DNA of 64,000 bases from JALYXV01 sp963733505 (GCA_963733505.1 CAVTDW010000005.1:620001-684000); one strand, 5' to 3'. Counted from the stretch's first letter, positions 52,312-63,946 are shown. A program made the numbers and translations. Notes: generated by a model not told the origin, from the sequence alone.

Positions 52312-52314
52312 GCT
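52309..52314 (+). promoter_or_regulatory. -10 element of a probable leaderless promoter (rimO)
   Basis: TAGGCT overlaps the queF stop and ends eight bases before the rimO ATG at 52323. Confidence 0.4.
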
Positions 52315-52322
52315 GGATCGCC

Positions 52323-53594
52323 ATGGCCAGGCGCTACTGGGTCGAGACGCTCGGCTGCCCGAAGAACGAAGTCGACTCTGAGAAGCTGGTCGGCACCCTG
52401 CTGGCCGACGGGTACGCCCCGGCAACCAGCCCGGAGCTGGCCGACCTCGTCGTCGTCAACACCTGCGCCTTCGTCGAGGCGGCCCGGCAAGAGTCGATCG
52501 AGACCGTGCTGGCCCTGTCCGATGTCCGCCGGGAGGGCGCGCAGCTGGTGGTGACCGGTTGCCTGGCGGAGCGCTACGGGGCGGAGTTGGCAGCCGCCCT
52601 CCCCGAGGTCGATCAGGTCAGCGGCTTCGGCGTGCCGGTGACCCTCGGTACGAGGCCGACCACGCCTGGCAACCCCGCCGTGCCGTCCTTCGACCTGCTC
52701 AACCTCCCCCGTCCCCGGTCCGGGTCACCATGGGCCTATGTCAAGGTCGCCGAGGGTTGTGACCGAGCATGCGGGTTCTGCGCCATCCCTTCGTTTCGGG
52801 GAAAGCAGCGTTCCCGGTCGATCGATTCCATCCTGGCCGAGGTCGATTCCCTCGAGGTCCAAGAGATCGTGCTGGTCGCCCAGGATCTGGCGTCGTACGG
52901 CCGAGACATCGGCCGCCGGGGCGACATCATCCCGCTCGTGCAGGCGGTCAGCCGGCGGGTTCCCCGCACCCGGCTCCTGTATTTGTATCCATCGGAGCTC
53001 ACGGACGGTCTGATCGAGGTAATGGGCGAGACTGCGTGCCCGTACTTCGACCTGTCCCTCCAGCACGCATCGCGCCCCCACTTGCGGCGGATGCGGCGCT
53101 GGGGTGACTCCGGGCGCTTCGCCGAGCGTATAGCCACCATCCGGCGCCGCCATCCCGATGCCGCCTTCCGGTCCTCGTTCATTGTCGGCTATCCCGGTGA
53201 GACCGAGAACGATCACGACGAACTGCTCGAGTTCCTGGAGACAGCTCAACTGGACTGGGCGGGGTTTTTCCCCTTCTCCTCCGAAGAAGGCACCTATGCC
53301 GCCACCTTGCCGGACGCCGACACGGTCCCTGCGGCGCTGATGGCGGAGCGGCTGGTGGAATGCAGTGAGCTCCAGGACGCCATCACGGCGCACAAGCGGT
53401 CCCAGCTCATCGGCGCCACGGTCGAGGTGCTGGTCGATCGGCCTGGGCAGGGTCGCAGCCATCGCGAGGCGCCCGAGATCGACGGTGTGGTGCAGCTGCC
53501 CGAGGACGCCAGTCGTGGCCTCGTCGGGCGCTTCGTCGCCGCTCGGGTGACCGCGAGCGCGGGTCCCGACCTCGATGCCGAGTTGGTGGCGTGA
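52323..53594 (+). CDS. rimO: ribosomal protein S12 methylthiotransferase RimO
   Basis: Radical-SAM enzyme adding a methylthio group to Asp-88/89 of uS12. 423 residues. N-terminal UPF0004 cysteines C12, C48 and C80; radical-SAM cluster C146-x-x-x-C150-x-x-C153 in EGCDRACGFCAIPSFRGKQRSR; TRAM domain at the C-terminus. The IPSFRG and R-x-L-Y-x-Y-P-x-x-L (RLLYLYPSEL) blocks favour RimO over MiaB. Its end overlaps pgsA by four bases. Confidence 0.94.
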   Translation: MARRYWVETLGCPKNEVDSEKLVGTLLADGYAPATSPELADLVVVNTCAFVEAARQESIETVLALSDVRREGAQLVVTGCLAERYGAELAAALPEVDQVSGFGVPVTLGTRPTTPGNPAVPSFDLLNLPRPRSGSPWAYVKVAEGCDRACGFCAIPSFRGKQRSRSIDSILAEVDSLEVQEIVLVAQDLASYGRDIGRRGDIIPLVQAVSRRVPRTRLLYLYPSELTDGLIEVMGETACPYFDLSLQHASRPHLRRMRRWGDSGRFAERIATIRRRHPDAAFRSSFIVGYPGETENDHDELLEFLETAQLDWAGFFPFSSEEGTYAATLPDADTVPAALMAERLVECSELQDAITAHKRSQLIGATVEVLVDRPGQGRSHREAPEIDGVVQLPEDASRGLVGRFVAARVTASAGPDLDAELVA

Positions 53595-54400
53595 GCGCCG
53601 GGCCCGGCGATGCGGATGTGAACGCCGGGGCGACGGCGGGCGGGGTGACCGGGGCGACGGCCGGGGCGGGGCCGGCCGTCACGCCCGCCAGCGTGACCGC
53701 CGCCGTGGCGCGGGCGCCGGTCGGGGGGGCGATGCAGGTACGGGTGTCGGGGTATGGGCCATCGGCGCTCGCCACGCCCGCCAACGCCTTGACCGTCGTG
53801 CGGCTGCTGGCCGCCCCGATCCTCGTCATCATGGTGCTGCACCGCCCCACGTCGTGGTTGACCTGGGCGGTCTGGACGGCGCTGGCGGGAACTGACGGCA
53901 TTGACGGGTGGCTGGCCCGGCGTCACGGGACCACCCGGTCGGGGGCGTTCCTCGACCCGCTGGCCGACAAGTTTCTGGTCCTCGGCGCCATGTTCGCCTT
54001 GGTCGCCAGTCACCGCTTCTCGTGGGTGCCCGTCGCCATCATCGCCGCCCGCGAGGTCGCGATCTCGCTCTACCGAGTCGTGGCCGCCCGCCACGGCGTG
54101 TCGGTTCCTGCCCGGACACTGGCCAAGATGAAGACCATGGTTCAGGCAATCGCGGTCGGCGCCATGGTGCTGCCCCTGACCGGGCACCATCCGATCCTGG
54201 CCGTGACCGCCCTGTGGATCGCGATGGTTCTCACGGTCGTCACCGGTGTGCAGTACTTCGCCGAGGCTCGCAAGGGTGGGTCACCGGCCGGGAGCGCCGG
54301 GAGTGCCGGTAGCGCGGGCGTCACTGGGAGTGCGGGGAGCGGGGGCATCACCGGCAGTGCCGGTTCCGGGGCGCCGCCGGCACCTGCCGCACCGGCGTAG
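53591..54400 (+). CDS. pgsA: CDP-diacylglycerol-glycerol-3-phosphate 3-phosphatidyltransferase
   Basis: Makes phosphatidylglycerol phosphate at the membrane. CDP-alcohol phosphotransferase motif D-G-x2-A-R-x8-G-x3-D-x3-D is complete in DGIDGWLARRHGTTRSGAFLDPLADK. Several hydrophobic helices. The N-terminal 50 residues are Gly/Ala/Thr-rich and the C-terminus is a GSAGSAG-type tail, both unusual additions. GTG 53591 overlaps the rimO stop. rimO-pgsA-cinA is a common order. Confidence 0.9.
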   Translation: MSAGPGDADVNAGATAGGVTGATAGAGPAVTPASVTAAVARAPVGGAMQVRVSGYGPSALATPANALTVVRLLAAPILVIMVLHRPTSWLTWAVWTALAGTDGIDGWLARRHGTTRSGAFLDPLADKFLVLGAMFALVASHRFSWVPVAIIAAREVAISLYRVVAARHGVSVPARTLAKMKTMVQAIAVGAMVLPLTGHHPILAVTALWIAMVLTVVTGVQYFAEARKGGSPAGSAGSAGSAGVTGSAGSGGITGSAGSGAPPAPAAPA

Positions 54401-54430
54401 CGGGCACCGAGTCCAGGCGGTCCGGGGCGG

Positions 54431-55735
54431 ATGCGCTGCGAAGTCGTGGCCGTCGGTACCGAGCTGCTCCTCGGGCAGGTGGTCGATACCAACTCGGCGT
54501 GGATCGGCGAACAGCTGGCGCTGGCCGGGATCGACTCCCATTTTCAGGTGAAGGTGGGTGACAACCAGGCTCGCATCGTCGCCGCCCTCCGCGACGCCCT
54601 GGCCCGCAGCGACGCCGTGATCTGTTGCGGGGGCCTTGGGCCCACCCAGGACGACATCACCCGTGAGGCGATCGCCGAGGTGATGGGCGTGGAGTTGAAG
54701 CGAGACGACGAGGTGGCCGGGGTGATCCGAGAGATGTTCAGCGCCCGGGGACGGGTCATGTCGGACAACAACCTCCGCCAGGCCGACGTCCCCGACGGTG
54801 CCACCGTCATCCCCCAGACCCGGGGCACTGCGCCCGGTTTGCTCTGCCCCGTCAACCGGGGCGACACCGACGGGATCATCTACGCCGTCCCCGGCGTGCC
54901 CACCGAGATGCGCGAGATGGTCGGACGCGCCGTGATCCCCGACCTGCAACGCCGGTCGGGCACGAGCGCCACCATCCTCAGCCGCACCCTCCGAACCTGG
55001 GGCCTGGCCGAATCGACCCTCGCCGAAGTGATTGCGCCGCGCGTCGATGCCCTGGAATCGTCGGGCAACCCCACGATCGCGTTCCTCGCCTCGGGGATCG
55101 AGGGCCTCAAGGTCCGGATCACGGCCAAGGGGCCCGACCCGGCAACGGTGCGGGTGATGCTGGACCAGGAAGAGGCCGCCTTGCGGGCGCTGCTCGGCGA
55201 CGTGGTTTTCGGCGTCGACGACGAGTCGATGGAGGTGGCCGTGGCCGCCCTGCTGCGCCACGCCGGCCTCACCTTGGGCCTGGCCGAGTCGCTCACCGGA
55301 GGCCTGGTCGGCGCCCGCATCACCGCCGTTCCCGGTGCCAGCGAGTTCTTCCGGGGCGCCATCGTCTCGTACGACCGTGCGGTAAAACACGACCTACTTG
55401 GTGTGCCCGCGGGACCCGTCGTCAGCGAGTCGGCGGCCGTCGCCATGGCCGTGGGAGCGGCCCGGGTGCTCGGCGCCGACGTCGGCCTGGCCGTGACGGG
55501 GGTGGCCGGGCCCGAGGAGCAGGATGGCCAGCCGGTGGGCACGGTGTGGCTGGGGTTGGCCCTCGACGGCGAGGTGTCGGCCACGCTGGTGCGCCTTCCC
55601 GGGCATCGCCAGCAGGTGCGCCAGTTGGCCGCCATCTCGCTGCTCGACCTCCTGCGCCGCCGCCTCACCGCCCGCGCCGGCCCGGTAGTCGCCGGGTGCG
55701 GCTCTTTGTGGCGGTCTGGCCGACGCCCGCCGTGA
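54431..55735 (+). CDS. cinA: CinA family competence/damage-inducible protein
   Basis: 434 residues. N-terminal MoaB-like domain CEVVAVGTELLLGQVVDTNSAWIGEQLALAGI with CCGGLGPTQDDITREA; C-terminal nicotinamide-mononucleotide deamidase domain LGLAESLTGGLVGARITAVPGASEFFRGAIVSYDRAVKHDLLGV and VTGVAGPEEQDG-PVGTVW. NMN deamidase/ADP-ribose pyrophosphatase activity is known for the family. The last 20 residues (after LLRRRLTARAG) overlap the next gene and may be non-native. Confidence 0.92.
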   Translation: MRCEVVAVGTELLLGQVVDTNSAWIGEQLALAGIDSHFQVKVGDNQARIVAALRDALARSDAVICCGGLGPTQDDITREAIAEVMGVELKRDDEVAGVIREMFSARGRVMSDNNLRQADVPDGATVIPQTRGTAPGLLCPVNRGDTDGIIYAVPGVPTEMREMVGRAVIPDLQRRSGTSATILSRTLRTWGLAESTLAEVIAPRVDALESSGNPTIAFLASGIEGLKVRITAKGPDPATVRVMLDQEEAALRALLGDVVFGVDDESMEVAVAALLRHAGLTLGLAESLTGGLVGARITAVPGASEFFRGAIVSYDRAVKHDLLGVPAGPVVSESAAVAMAVGAARVLGADVGLAVTGVAGPEEQDGQPVGTVWLGLALDGEVSATLVRLPGHRQQVRQLAAISLLDLLRRRLTARAGPVVAGCGSLWRSGRRPP

Positions 55736-56215
55736 TCGCACGACTCGCCGAGCTCCCACGCCCGCAGCGGCGCGGCCTTCGGTGGACAACCGAGGACCAA
55801 TGGCACGTGACGTTGCGTTTCTTGGGCGAGGTCGGTTTGGAGGAGGTCGAGGGGGTAAAAGCCGCCCTCGGTCGGCTGGGCTCGGTCGGGCGGATGGGGC
55901 CGGTCACCGCTGTCGCCGGGCCGGCCCTGGAGCGACTCGGGCCGTCCGTGCTGTCTCTGCCGGTCGCGGGCCTCGACGATGTGGCGGCCGCGGTGTCGAA
56001 GCTGACGTCGGGCTACGGGCAGCCGGTCGGGGATCGGGCCGTTTCGAGGTCACCTCACCGTGGCCCGGGCAGCCAAGGGCGTGAATCTTCGGCCGCCCGC
56101 CCCGATACCGTTCGCCGCCACCTGGGATGTCGGTGAGGTGACGCTCGTCGCGAGCACGCTGCACCCGTCCGGTGCGCGCTATGAGGTCATCGACCGCTAC
56201 CACCTCGCCGACTAA
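55696..56215 (+). CDS. thpR: RNA 2-prime,3-prime-cyclic phosphodiesterase ThpR (frameshifted)
   Basis: 2H phosphoesterase. First frame from GTG 55696: VRLFVAVWPTPAVIARLAEL and first H-x-T motif HVTLRFLGEV. Second frame: GHLTVARAAKG with the second H-x-T, then the end ...EVIDRYHLAD and TAA at 56213. The frames are joined by one extra base between about 56030 and 56047, near GGGCCGTTTCGAGG. Both catalytic motifs are intact, so a sequence error is more likely than decay. It overlaps the cinA end by 40 bases. Confidence 0.85.
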
Positions 56216-56301
56216 GGATGCAGCCGGGTACTCGGATCGGCGGGTCGCCAGGACACCAGCTGTGAGGCGGGCGCCGGCAGCAGGCACCGGGTTGCCGTCG
56301 G

Positions 56302-57151
56302 TTACACCGGTTCGAAGGTTGCCCGGTACCTGACGCTTTGGGACGCTTCGAGAATGCGGACGGCGTCGACCGGACCGGTGTTGGCAGGGATAGACGCCAT
56401 CAACCAGCCGTGCCCGCCGACCAGCACGATTGTGCCGATACCCACAGGCGGGCCGCCGCTGGTTGGCTCCGCCAACACCTCGTAACTACCCGTCGCTTCT
56501 TCGGGTTGATCGAGGTGGATGATCACCCGAGCCGGCTGGGTGGCGCTGCCCGGAAAGGCGACGAGCTGGCACGTGGATCGACCCCGTCGGCGCGGAGGAC
56601 GACGGTTCTGGCAGCTAGCTGGTTGGCCCCTTGCGCCTGTTGGCGCAGGGCGCTGGCCCGACCCGCGTCGCGGCCTCGGGATTGTCCGGCCATCACGCCG
56701 GTCACCCCTGCGAGCACGATCAAGGCCGCGGCGGCAGCCACGAGGGCCACGAGATGACCGGGCGGCCCCACCGAGCCCCGATGGCGGCCGGCGCCGCTCG
56801 AAAAGCACCGTGGGTGGCGGGCTTCCGGCCGGCTGAGAACCGACCGGCGTCGGAGTCGACTGCGGCTGGGGCGGCTGCGGACGCACCGAGTGTCGTGTCG
56901 GCCGAGGTTCGAAACGCCCCGCCCGCGGCCAGGCGGGCCATCACCCGCGACTCGAAGCCGATTTCCGGTTCGACCTGAGGGGCGAGCAGCAAGAGGTCGT
57001 CGGCCACCCGCACCAGTCCCTCGAGATGCGCCTGGCAGCGGGCGCAGCCGGCGAGATGGGTGATCGCAGCGCCGCGCTCGTCGCCGCCGAGCAGACCAAG
57101 GGCCAGGTCGGGCGCGATTTCACGGAACTCGTCGCATCCGAAGGCAGTCAT
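56302..57151 (-). CDS. zinc-binding anti-sigma factor with one membrane helix (two frameshifts)
   Basis: Starts at ATG 57151, overlapping the ECF sigma stop (ATGA). N-terminal ZAS domain: CDEFREIAPDLALGLL...ITHLAGCARCQAHLEG (H-x3-C-x2-C). A transmembrane helix (LVALVAAAAALIVLAGVTGVMAG) appears in another frame near 56700-56770, and an extracytoplasmic anti-sigma-K-like domain (QLVAFPGSATQPARVIIHLDQ...IVLVGGHGWLMA) in a third, ending at 56302. The frame changes are near 56750 and 56580. It should hold its sigma at the membrane. Confidence 0.82.
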
Positions 57152-57762
57152 GGCTGGAACATCTTGGTCTCGAGGGTCGCATCGTCTTCGATTTGGCCTG
57201 CTTCGGCGTCGTCGGCGAGGACCTGCCGCAACTTGTGCATCGCGGTACGAATCCTGGTCTTGGCGGTGCCGAGCGGTATGCCTTCGCTCTCGCTGACTTC
57301 TTTGGCAGTTCGGCCGCAGAGGCCAGCAAGCACCAGGGCGCGTCGTTGGGTCTCGGGGAGCTCGGCCAGGGCCACCCGCAACTTGGTGGCGTGATCGGCC
57401 AGCTCTGCGGCTCGCCCGGGTTCGGACTCGATACCAGTCGCCCTCAGGTCGAGGTCGGCGAGGATTGCCGGGTCCACCGGAGTGGAGCGCCGGAGGCGCA
57501 AGGCGTCGATGGCCAGATTCCGGGTGATGGTGAGCAGCCACGTGGGCACCGTGCCCCGCAGCGGGTCGTAGGTGGCGGCGTGTCGCCAGGCCCTGGTGAA
57601 CGCTTCTTGGGCGACGTCCTCGGCCAGGGTGGGATCGATCACGATGGACACGGCCAGGCCATAGACCCGGGATTGGTGGCGCCGGATGAACGATGCCGCG
57701 GCCTGGGGGTCGCCGGTGCCATATCCAGCGAGGAGTGCGTCGTCGGCGGGGGACCTGACCAT
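57148..57762 (-). CDS. ECF RNA polymerase sigma factor
   Basis: 204 residues, intact. Region 2: FIRRHQSRVYGLAVSIVIDPTLAEDVAQEAFTRAWRHAATYDPLRGTVPTWLLTITRNLAIDALR; region 4: LRVALAELPETQRRALVLAGLCGRTAKEVSESEGIPLGTAKTRIRTAMHKLRQVL. Paired with the anti-sigma gene by overlapping stop/start. The SigK/SigL type is suggested by the partner domain. Divergent from recA, 159 bases apart. Confidence 0.92.
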   Translation of the reverse strand: MVRSPADDALLAGYGTGDPQAAASFIRRHQSRVYGLAVSIVIDPTLAEDVAQEAFTRAWRHAATYDPLRGTVPTWLLTITRNLAIDALRLRRSTPVDPAILADLDLRATGIESEPGRAAELADHATKLRVALAELPETQRRALVLAGLCGRTAKEVSESEGIPLGTAKTRIRTAMHKLRQVLADDAEAGQIEDDATLETKMFQP

Positions 57763-57812
57763 CTGCCCTGATGGTACGGGTGAACGGCACCAAGGGATTG
57801 CTATCCAACACC

Positions 57813-57824
57813 GAACGTCTGTTC
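57813..57824 (+). promoter_or_regulatory. LexA (SOS) box upstream of recA
   Basis: GAACGTCTGTTC fits the Gram-positive/actinobacterial SOS operator GAAC-N4-GTTC exactly, with flanking C and G. It lies 98 bases before the recA start, next to TATAGC (57828-57833), a possible -10. LexA repression of recA is inferred from the site. Confidence 0.8.
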
Positions 57825-57839
57825 GGGTATAGCATCAGA

Positions 57840-57851
57840 CTGTAATTACAG
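57840..57851 (+). promoter_or_regulatory. second palindrome in the recA leader
   Basis: CTGTAATTACAG is a perfect 12-bp palindrome 16 bases after the LexA box; GGTGT...ACACC (57853-57869) follows. It could be an operator for another regulator or a -10 (TAATTA) region. Unassigned. Confidence 0.45.
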
Positions 57852-57921
57852 AGGTGTAACCGTCACACCCCCTTCGTAGGGTTCTCCTCGATCAGGACAG
57901 GCCGCGACAGAAAGGCTTCCG

Positions 57922-60074
<2,153 letters not shown>

Positions 60075-60168
60075 AGCAGGAAGGCGGTCGGCACAAGTCG
60101 AACCTTTGGGACCAGCAGGAACGATTGCCTACTCCTATCCGAGTTCGGCTGGCCCTGGGGACATAACC

Positions 60169-60699
60169 GTGGAAGTTCTGAAGGTGTCGAGCAAGTCCAA
60201 CCCCAACGCAGTAGCGGGTGCCTTGGCTGGGGTAGTCCGGCAGTCGGGCTCTGTCGAGGTTCAGGTGGTGGGAGCGGGGGCACTCAACCAAGCCATCAAG
60301 GCGGTGGCCATCGCCCGTGGCTACGTCGCTCCTTCGGGAACTGATCTCACCTGTGTTCCGACCTTTGCCGACATCGAGATCGACGGCCAGAGCCGGACCG
60401 CCATCCGGCTGCTGGTCGAGTCGCGGCCCCGCAAGACCGAGACGAGCGACGCCAGCCGGTTCCACGGTGGCGGCCGGTCACGTCGGCTGACCGCCGTCCC
60501 GGCCCGACGCCGCCGGGCGCTCTATGGCCCGGCCCGCGCGGTGGCCGGCCGCCGACGCCGGGTGGCGACCCGGCCGCTCGTCGCGAGGCGGGGTGCCCTG
60601 GGTCTATCGCGATCGTGCCCCGCGGGAGGTGCCTGGCGATGTGCCCACCGGGGGAGGGGCTGGCGGCGCGGCTGGCTCATTACGCCGGCGCGGAGGTGA
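60169..60699 (+). CDS. spoVS: SpoVS family protein (stop lost or extended)
   Basis: Residues 1-86 (to about 60426) are a complete SpoVS: VEVLKVSSKSNPNAVAGALAGVVRQSG, VEVQVVGAGALNQAIKAVAIARGYVAPSG, CVPTFADIEIDGQSRTAIRLLVESR. SpoVS is an Alba-like nucleic-acid-binding protein needed for Bacillus sporulation; in actinobacteria its role is unknown. The family normally stops here, but the frame runs on for 90 Arg/Gly-rich residues overlapping the next gene, probably from an indel. GTG start at 60169. Confidence 0.85.
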   Translation: MEVLKVSSKSNPNAVAGALAGVVRQSGSVEVQVVGAGALNQAIKAVAIARGYVAPSGTDLTCVPTFADIEIDGQSRTAIRLLVESRPRKTETSDASRFHGGGRSRRLTAVPARRRRALYGPARAVAGRRRRVATRPLVARRGALGLSRSCPAGGAWRCAHRGRGWRRGWLITPARR

Positions 60700-61257
60700 C
60701 CGTACTGGCGCTGCCGAGAGGCGGCGTCCCGGTGGCGTACCGGTCGCGAAGGCTCTCGGTGCTCCGTGGACATCTTGGCGGTTCGCAAACTGGGCGTGCC
60801 CGGTCACGAGGAACTGGCCATGGGGGCAGTCGCGTCCGGTGGGGTTCGGGTGCTCAACGACGACGTGGTGTCACACCTGCGGATTGACTCCGCCGCAATC
60901 GAGGCCGTGACCAGAGCGGAGCGGGCCCGTCTGACCGACCTGCTGAGCGATTCCGGGGCACCGTCCCCCGGCCCCCCTGAGGCTCGCACGGTGATCCTCG
61001 TCGACGACGGCTTGGCGACTGGGTCGACCATGGAGGCGGCCATCGCCGGCCTGCCGGAATGCGGCTGTCGCGGGCATCTGGTCGCGGTCCCGGTCGGGGC
61101 GCCGCAGACCGTCGCCTACCTGGCGGGTTTGGCCGACGAGGTCATCTGTCCGCTCACGCCGGCATTTTCCGAGCGGTGGGGCTGGTCTACGGCGACTTCT
61201 CGCCCGTCCACAACGACGAGGTTCGGGCGCTCTTGAAACCGCAGTTCGACCCTGAGG
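60593..61257 (+). CDS. phosphoribosyltransferase domain protein (COG1926-like), frameshifted and cut by poly-A
   Basis: Four consecutive frames make one protein: VYRDRAP, then LAARLAHYAGAEVTVLALPRGGVPVAY, then VDILAVRKLGVPGHEELAMGAVASGGVRVLNDDVV with the PRPP loop ARTVILVDDGLATGSTM, then FRAVGLVYGDFSPVHNDEVRALLK. Changes fall near 60630, 60750 and 61170. The final codons run straight into 60 A. Family members are often listed as predicted phosphoribosyltransferases and can be fused to dienelactone-hydrolase domains; the substrate is unknown. Confidence 0.78.
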
Positions 61258-61319
<62 letters not shown>

Positions 61320-61369
61320 ATCCGCGTGTCGAGGGATCGGTCCGTGAACTGGGAAACTGACCGGCTCGG

Positions 61370-62145
61370 TCAGGACGAGATGGTCGGGACCGAACCACCA
61401 ACTGACGGTGGTTGGAAGAACCGTTGTTGACGCGCCGACATCGCCGCCACCACCTTCGGCGGCGGGCGGGCGTCGATCCCCATGCCGTGCTGCCCGGCGA
61501 GTACTTGTACAGCAGCGCCCATCGGGTGTCGGGCCGCCCCCCCAGGGGATCGTGCAATGCATGAGCGCCTCGGTGAACACCAGCAGCGACCCGGCGGGCT
61601 GGGGGACCTCGACCACGAGCGACTCCGCTCCGGCCGGCAATGGCTCCGATGTCCGGTGACTGCCCGGGATGCAACCGAAACCCCCCTTCGCCGGGGCCGC
61701 CGCCGCTCAACGACCAGGAAAGGGTGAGCAGGCCACTGCGCATCACGCCCATGCGGTGCAGGTAGTACTGCGACGAGTCGAACGGCTCGGCCGGCCCGTG
61801 CAGGCCGAGCCCCGAGGTCCGGGGCGCATCGTGATCCCATAGGCATGGTCCAGCCGCACGAGGGACCGATGAGATCCATCAGCACCGCGACCACGAGGGG
61901 TGATCGATCAGGTCACAGAAGGCCTGGTCCCAAACGAAGAGCTCGCCCGTCGCCGCCGAACCGCTGCCGTTCGATGGTCTCGTCGGCAGGCGGCAGGCCC
62001 TGGCGGTCGATGGCCGCCCGCAGTCCGGGCGAGTCGTCGCTCTGGTCGAGCACGTCCTCGAACAGCAGATAGCCCCGCAGGTCAAAGGTGTAGCGGTCAG
62101 AGCAGGATAAGCGCGAGCTAGTTGGATCGATTGTCGGTCGGCCAC
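61370..62145 (-). CDS. phytanoyl-CoA dioxygenase (PhyH)-like protein, several frameshifts
   Basis: Pieces in different minus-strand frames line up in PhyH order: RYTFDLRGYLLFEDVLDQSD, ELFVWDQAFCDLIDHP, VAVLMDLIGPSC, QYYLHRMGVMRSGLLTLSWSLSGGGPGEGGF, AGSLLVFTEALMHCTIPWGG, RWALLYKYSPGSTAWG and a final RQQRFFQPPS. These include the distal His (MHCTIPW) and the Arg/Tyr region that binds 2-oxoglutarate in Fe(II) dioxygenases. At least four frame changes. Start and stop are approximate. Substrate unknown. Confidence 0.65.
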
Positions 62146-62195
62146 CGGCGGCCGCCTTGCGGACTCACCGGCGACCCCGTCTCACTGGCTCCGGC

Positions 62196-63099
62196 CTATT
62201 CATCGCAGGCGCCAGACCCACGAGCGGTCGGTCGGTCCAAGCGGACAAGAGCCCGGCGGAGCGCCAGATAGCGGTACGGGAAGGCTGACAGCAGCCAGGC
62301 TGGGAGCCGACGGTAGTGGCGGCGCAGCAGGCCATCGAGGCGGTCGAATCGGCGCCATTCGTCCGGCGTGCGCTCCCAGGCCCAGTCGCTGGGCCAGGCG
62401 GGGGTCCAGCGTTCCGATAGCGAGGATGCGGAGGGCCGACATTGCCGGCGGGGGGAGGAACCACCGTCGAAACCACAAGATGTCCCGCACGACCCGGGCG
62501 CTGGTGGCGGTGGAGCCGAGAGCGTAGCCGTCGAGCATGCTTCGAGGTAGGCGGAGAACGCGACCGATCAGGGGGGATCAGGGCGGCCGAAATGCCAAAG
62601 AAGCGGGCAAAGGCGCACATGTCGCCATAGAAGGCCTCCCGCTCGCCGGGCCGGTAGGGGCGCACCCAGCGGCAGAAGGCCAGGTCACAGTTGTCCACCA
62701 AGGTGGCCCAGACCCACAGGAGGAGGGATGCGTCATGGGCCGTATACGAGCCGCCGTCGGTGGCGCCGTTGATGTGGTCGTGGAACCGGTAGATCTGCCG
62801 GGCGGCGCCCTTGGGCTCGTCGCCGTCTCCGAAGATCAGGCGCAACGCGGCATCGGAGGTGGCGCCGAGGCGATGGACCGGCCGCTCCTGGAACCGGCTG
62901 TGGATCGGCGGACTGCCGCCCCGACGCTCGGGTGGGCCACTTCCATGATCAGCGCCCTCGGATACAGGAGATTCACGATGGGCTCGCCCACGACACGGCG
63001 GATGGTGCTCTGCGGGCCGAAGGCGAGGCGAGCCGACCGGTCCAGCGAACCCAGGACCGGCGCTGAGTCGGGGGCAGCGTCAGCTCGCCGGTGGGCCAT
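62196..63099 (-). CDS. MpaB-like oxygenase (DUF2236), frameshifted
   Basis: About 300 residues when three frames are joined: MAHRRADAAPDSAP...AFGPQSTIRRVVGEPIVNLLYPRALIMEVAHPSVGAAV; then LIFGDGDEPKGAARQIYRFHDHINGATDGGSYTAHDASLLLWVWATLVDNCDLAFCRWVRPYRPGEREAFYGDMCAFARFFGI; then DILWFRRWFLPPPAMSALRI and ...WLLSAFPYRYLALRRAL. The family includes the heme-dependent latex-clearing-protein/MpaB relatives. Frame changes near 62880, 62560 and 62380. Ends at TAG 62196. Confidence 0.75.
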
Positions 63100-63116
63100 C
63101 TGCGGTTCCGCAGACG

Positions 63117-63946
63117 CTAGGAGCCTCGCTTCGTCCGCCCCCGCAGGGCCCCGAAGCACAGCGACATGCTCACCAGGCCGACCACGCCGATGGCGACGAG
63201 GGCCTTGCCCAGCTGGTCCCACTGCCAGCCCTGCGTGACCAGCGAGCGCTGGCCCTCGAGCACGTAGGTCACGGGGTTCCAGCTGGCGACGGTGTTCAGC
63301 CAGCCGGTGAGCTGGCTGCGGGGCACGTAGGAGGAGGTCATGAACAGGAACGGGAAGAACAGCAGGAAGCTCGAGTTCACGGCCGCCGGGTTGCCGGTCT
63401 TGAGCGCGATGGCGTAGCCGAAGCCGGCGAAGGCCAGGCTCCAGAGGCCGGCCATGGCGATGAACACGACCACGCCGAGCGGGCCCGCCTCGAAGTGGAC
63501 GCCGAGGGCGAGGCCGAGCACCAGGATCGGCACGGTCAGCAGCGCAGGCGACGGCGACGTCGGCGACCATGTGCCCGAGGAGGATCGCCAGCCGCCGCAC
63601 CGGCGTGAGCAGCAGCCGATCGAAGTAGCCGTCCTGGATGTCGAGCACGAGCGAGCCCGCCCGCGACACGCCGGTGACGCCGATGAGGATGGCGGTCGGC
63701 ATCATGAACGCCTTGATGTCGAAGCCCTTGATGTGGCTCTCGGTGAGATGCTGCAGCGTCCCGATGTTGACGACGAAGAAGAACAGGGCGATGAAGATCG
63801 GCGGGATCACCGTCTCCAGCTCGCGGGGGACGGCCGCAGGGCCCGGCCGGCGATGGAGACGACGTCGCGCAGGGCGGGCGCCGGCCGGGCGCTGACGATC
63901 GCTCGCGACGGCGCGTCGGTCGGCGCGCGATGTCGAGGCGCGTCAT
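63117..63946 (-). CDS. ABC-2 type transporter permease, frameshifted
   Basis: Start ATG 63946 overlaps the ATPase stop. After a short first-frame segment, membrane helices follow: VIPPIFIALFFFVVNIGTL, then AILIGVTGVSRAGSLVLDIQDGYFDRLLLTPVRRLAILLGHMVADV; and in another frame PLGVVVFIAMAGLWSLAFAGFGYAIALKTGNPAAVNSSFLLFFPFLFMTSSYVPRSQLTGWLNTVASWNPVTYVLEGQRSLV, the classic DrrB-like ABC-2 core. Frame changes near 63830 and 63540. Probably a drug or lipid exporter with the adjacent ATPase. Confidence 0.82.
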
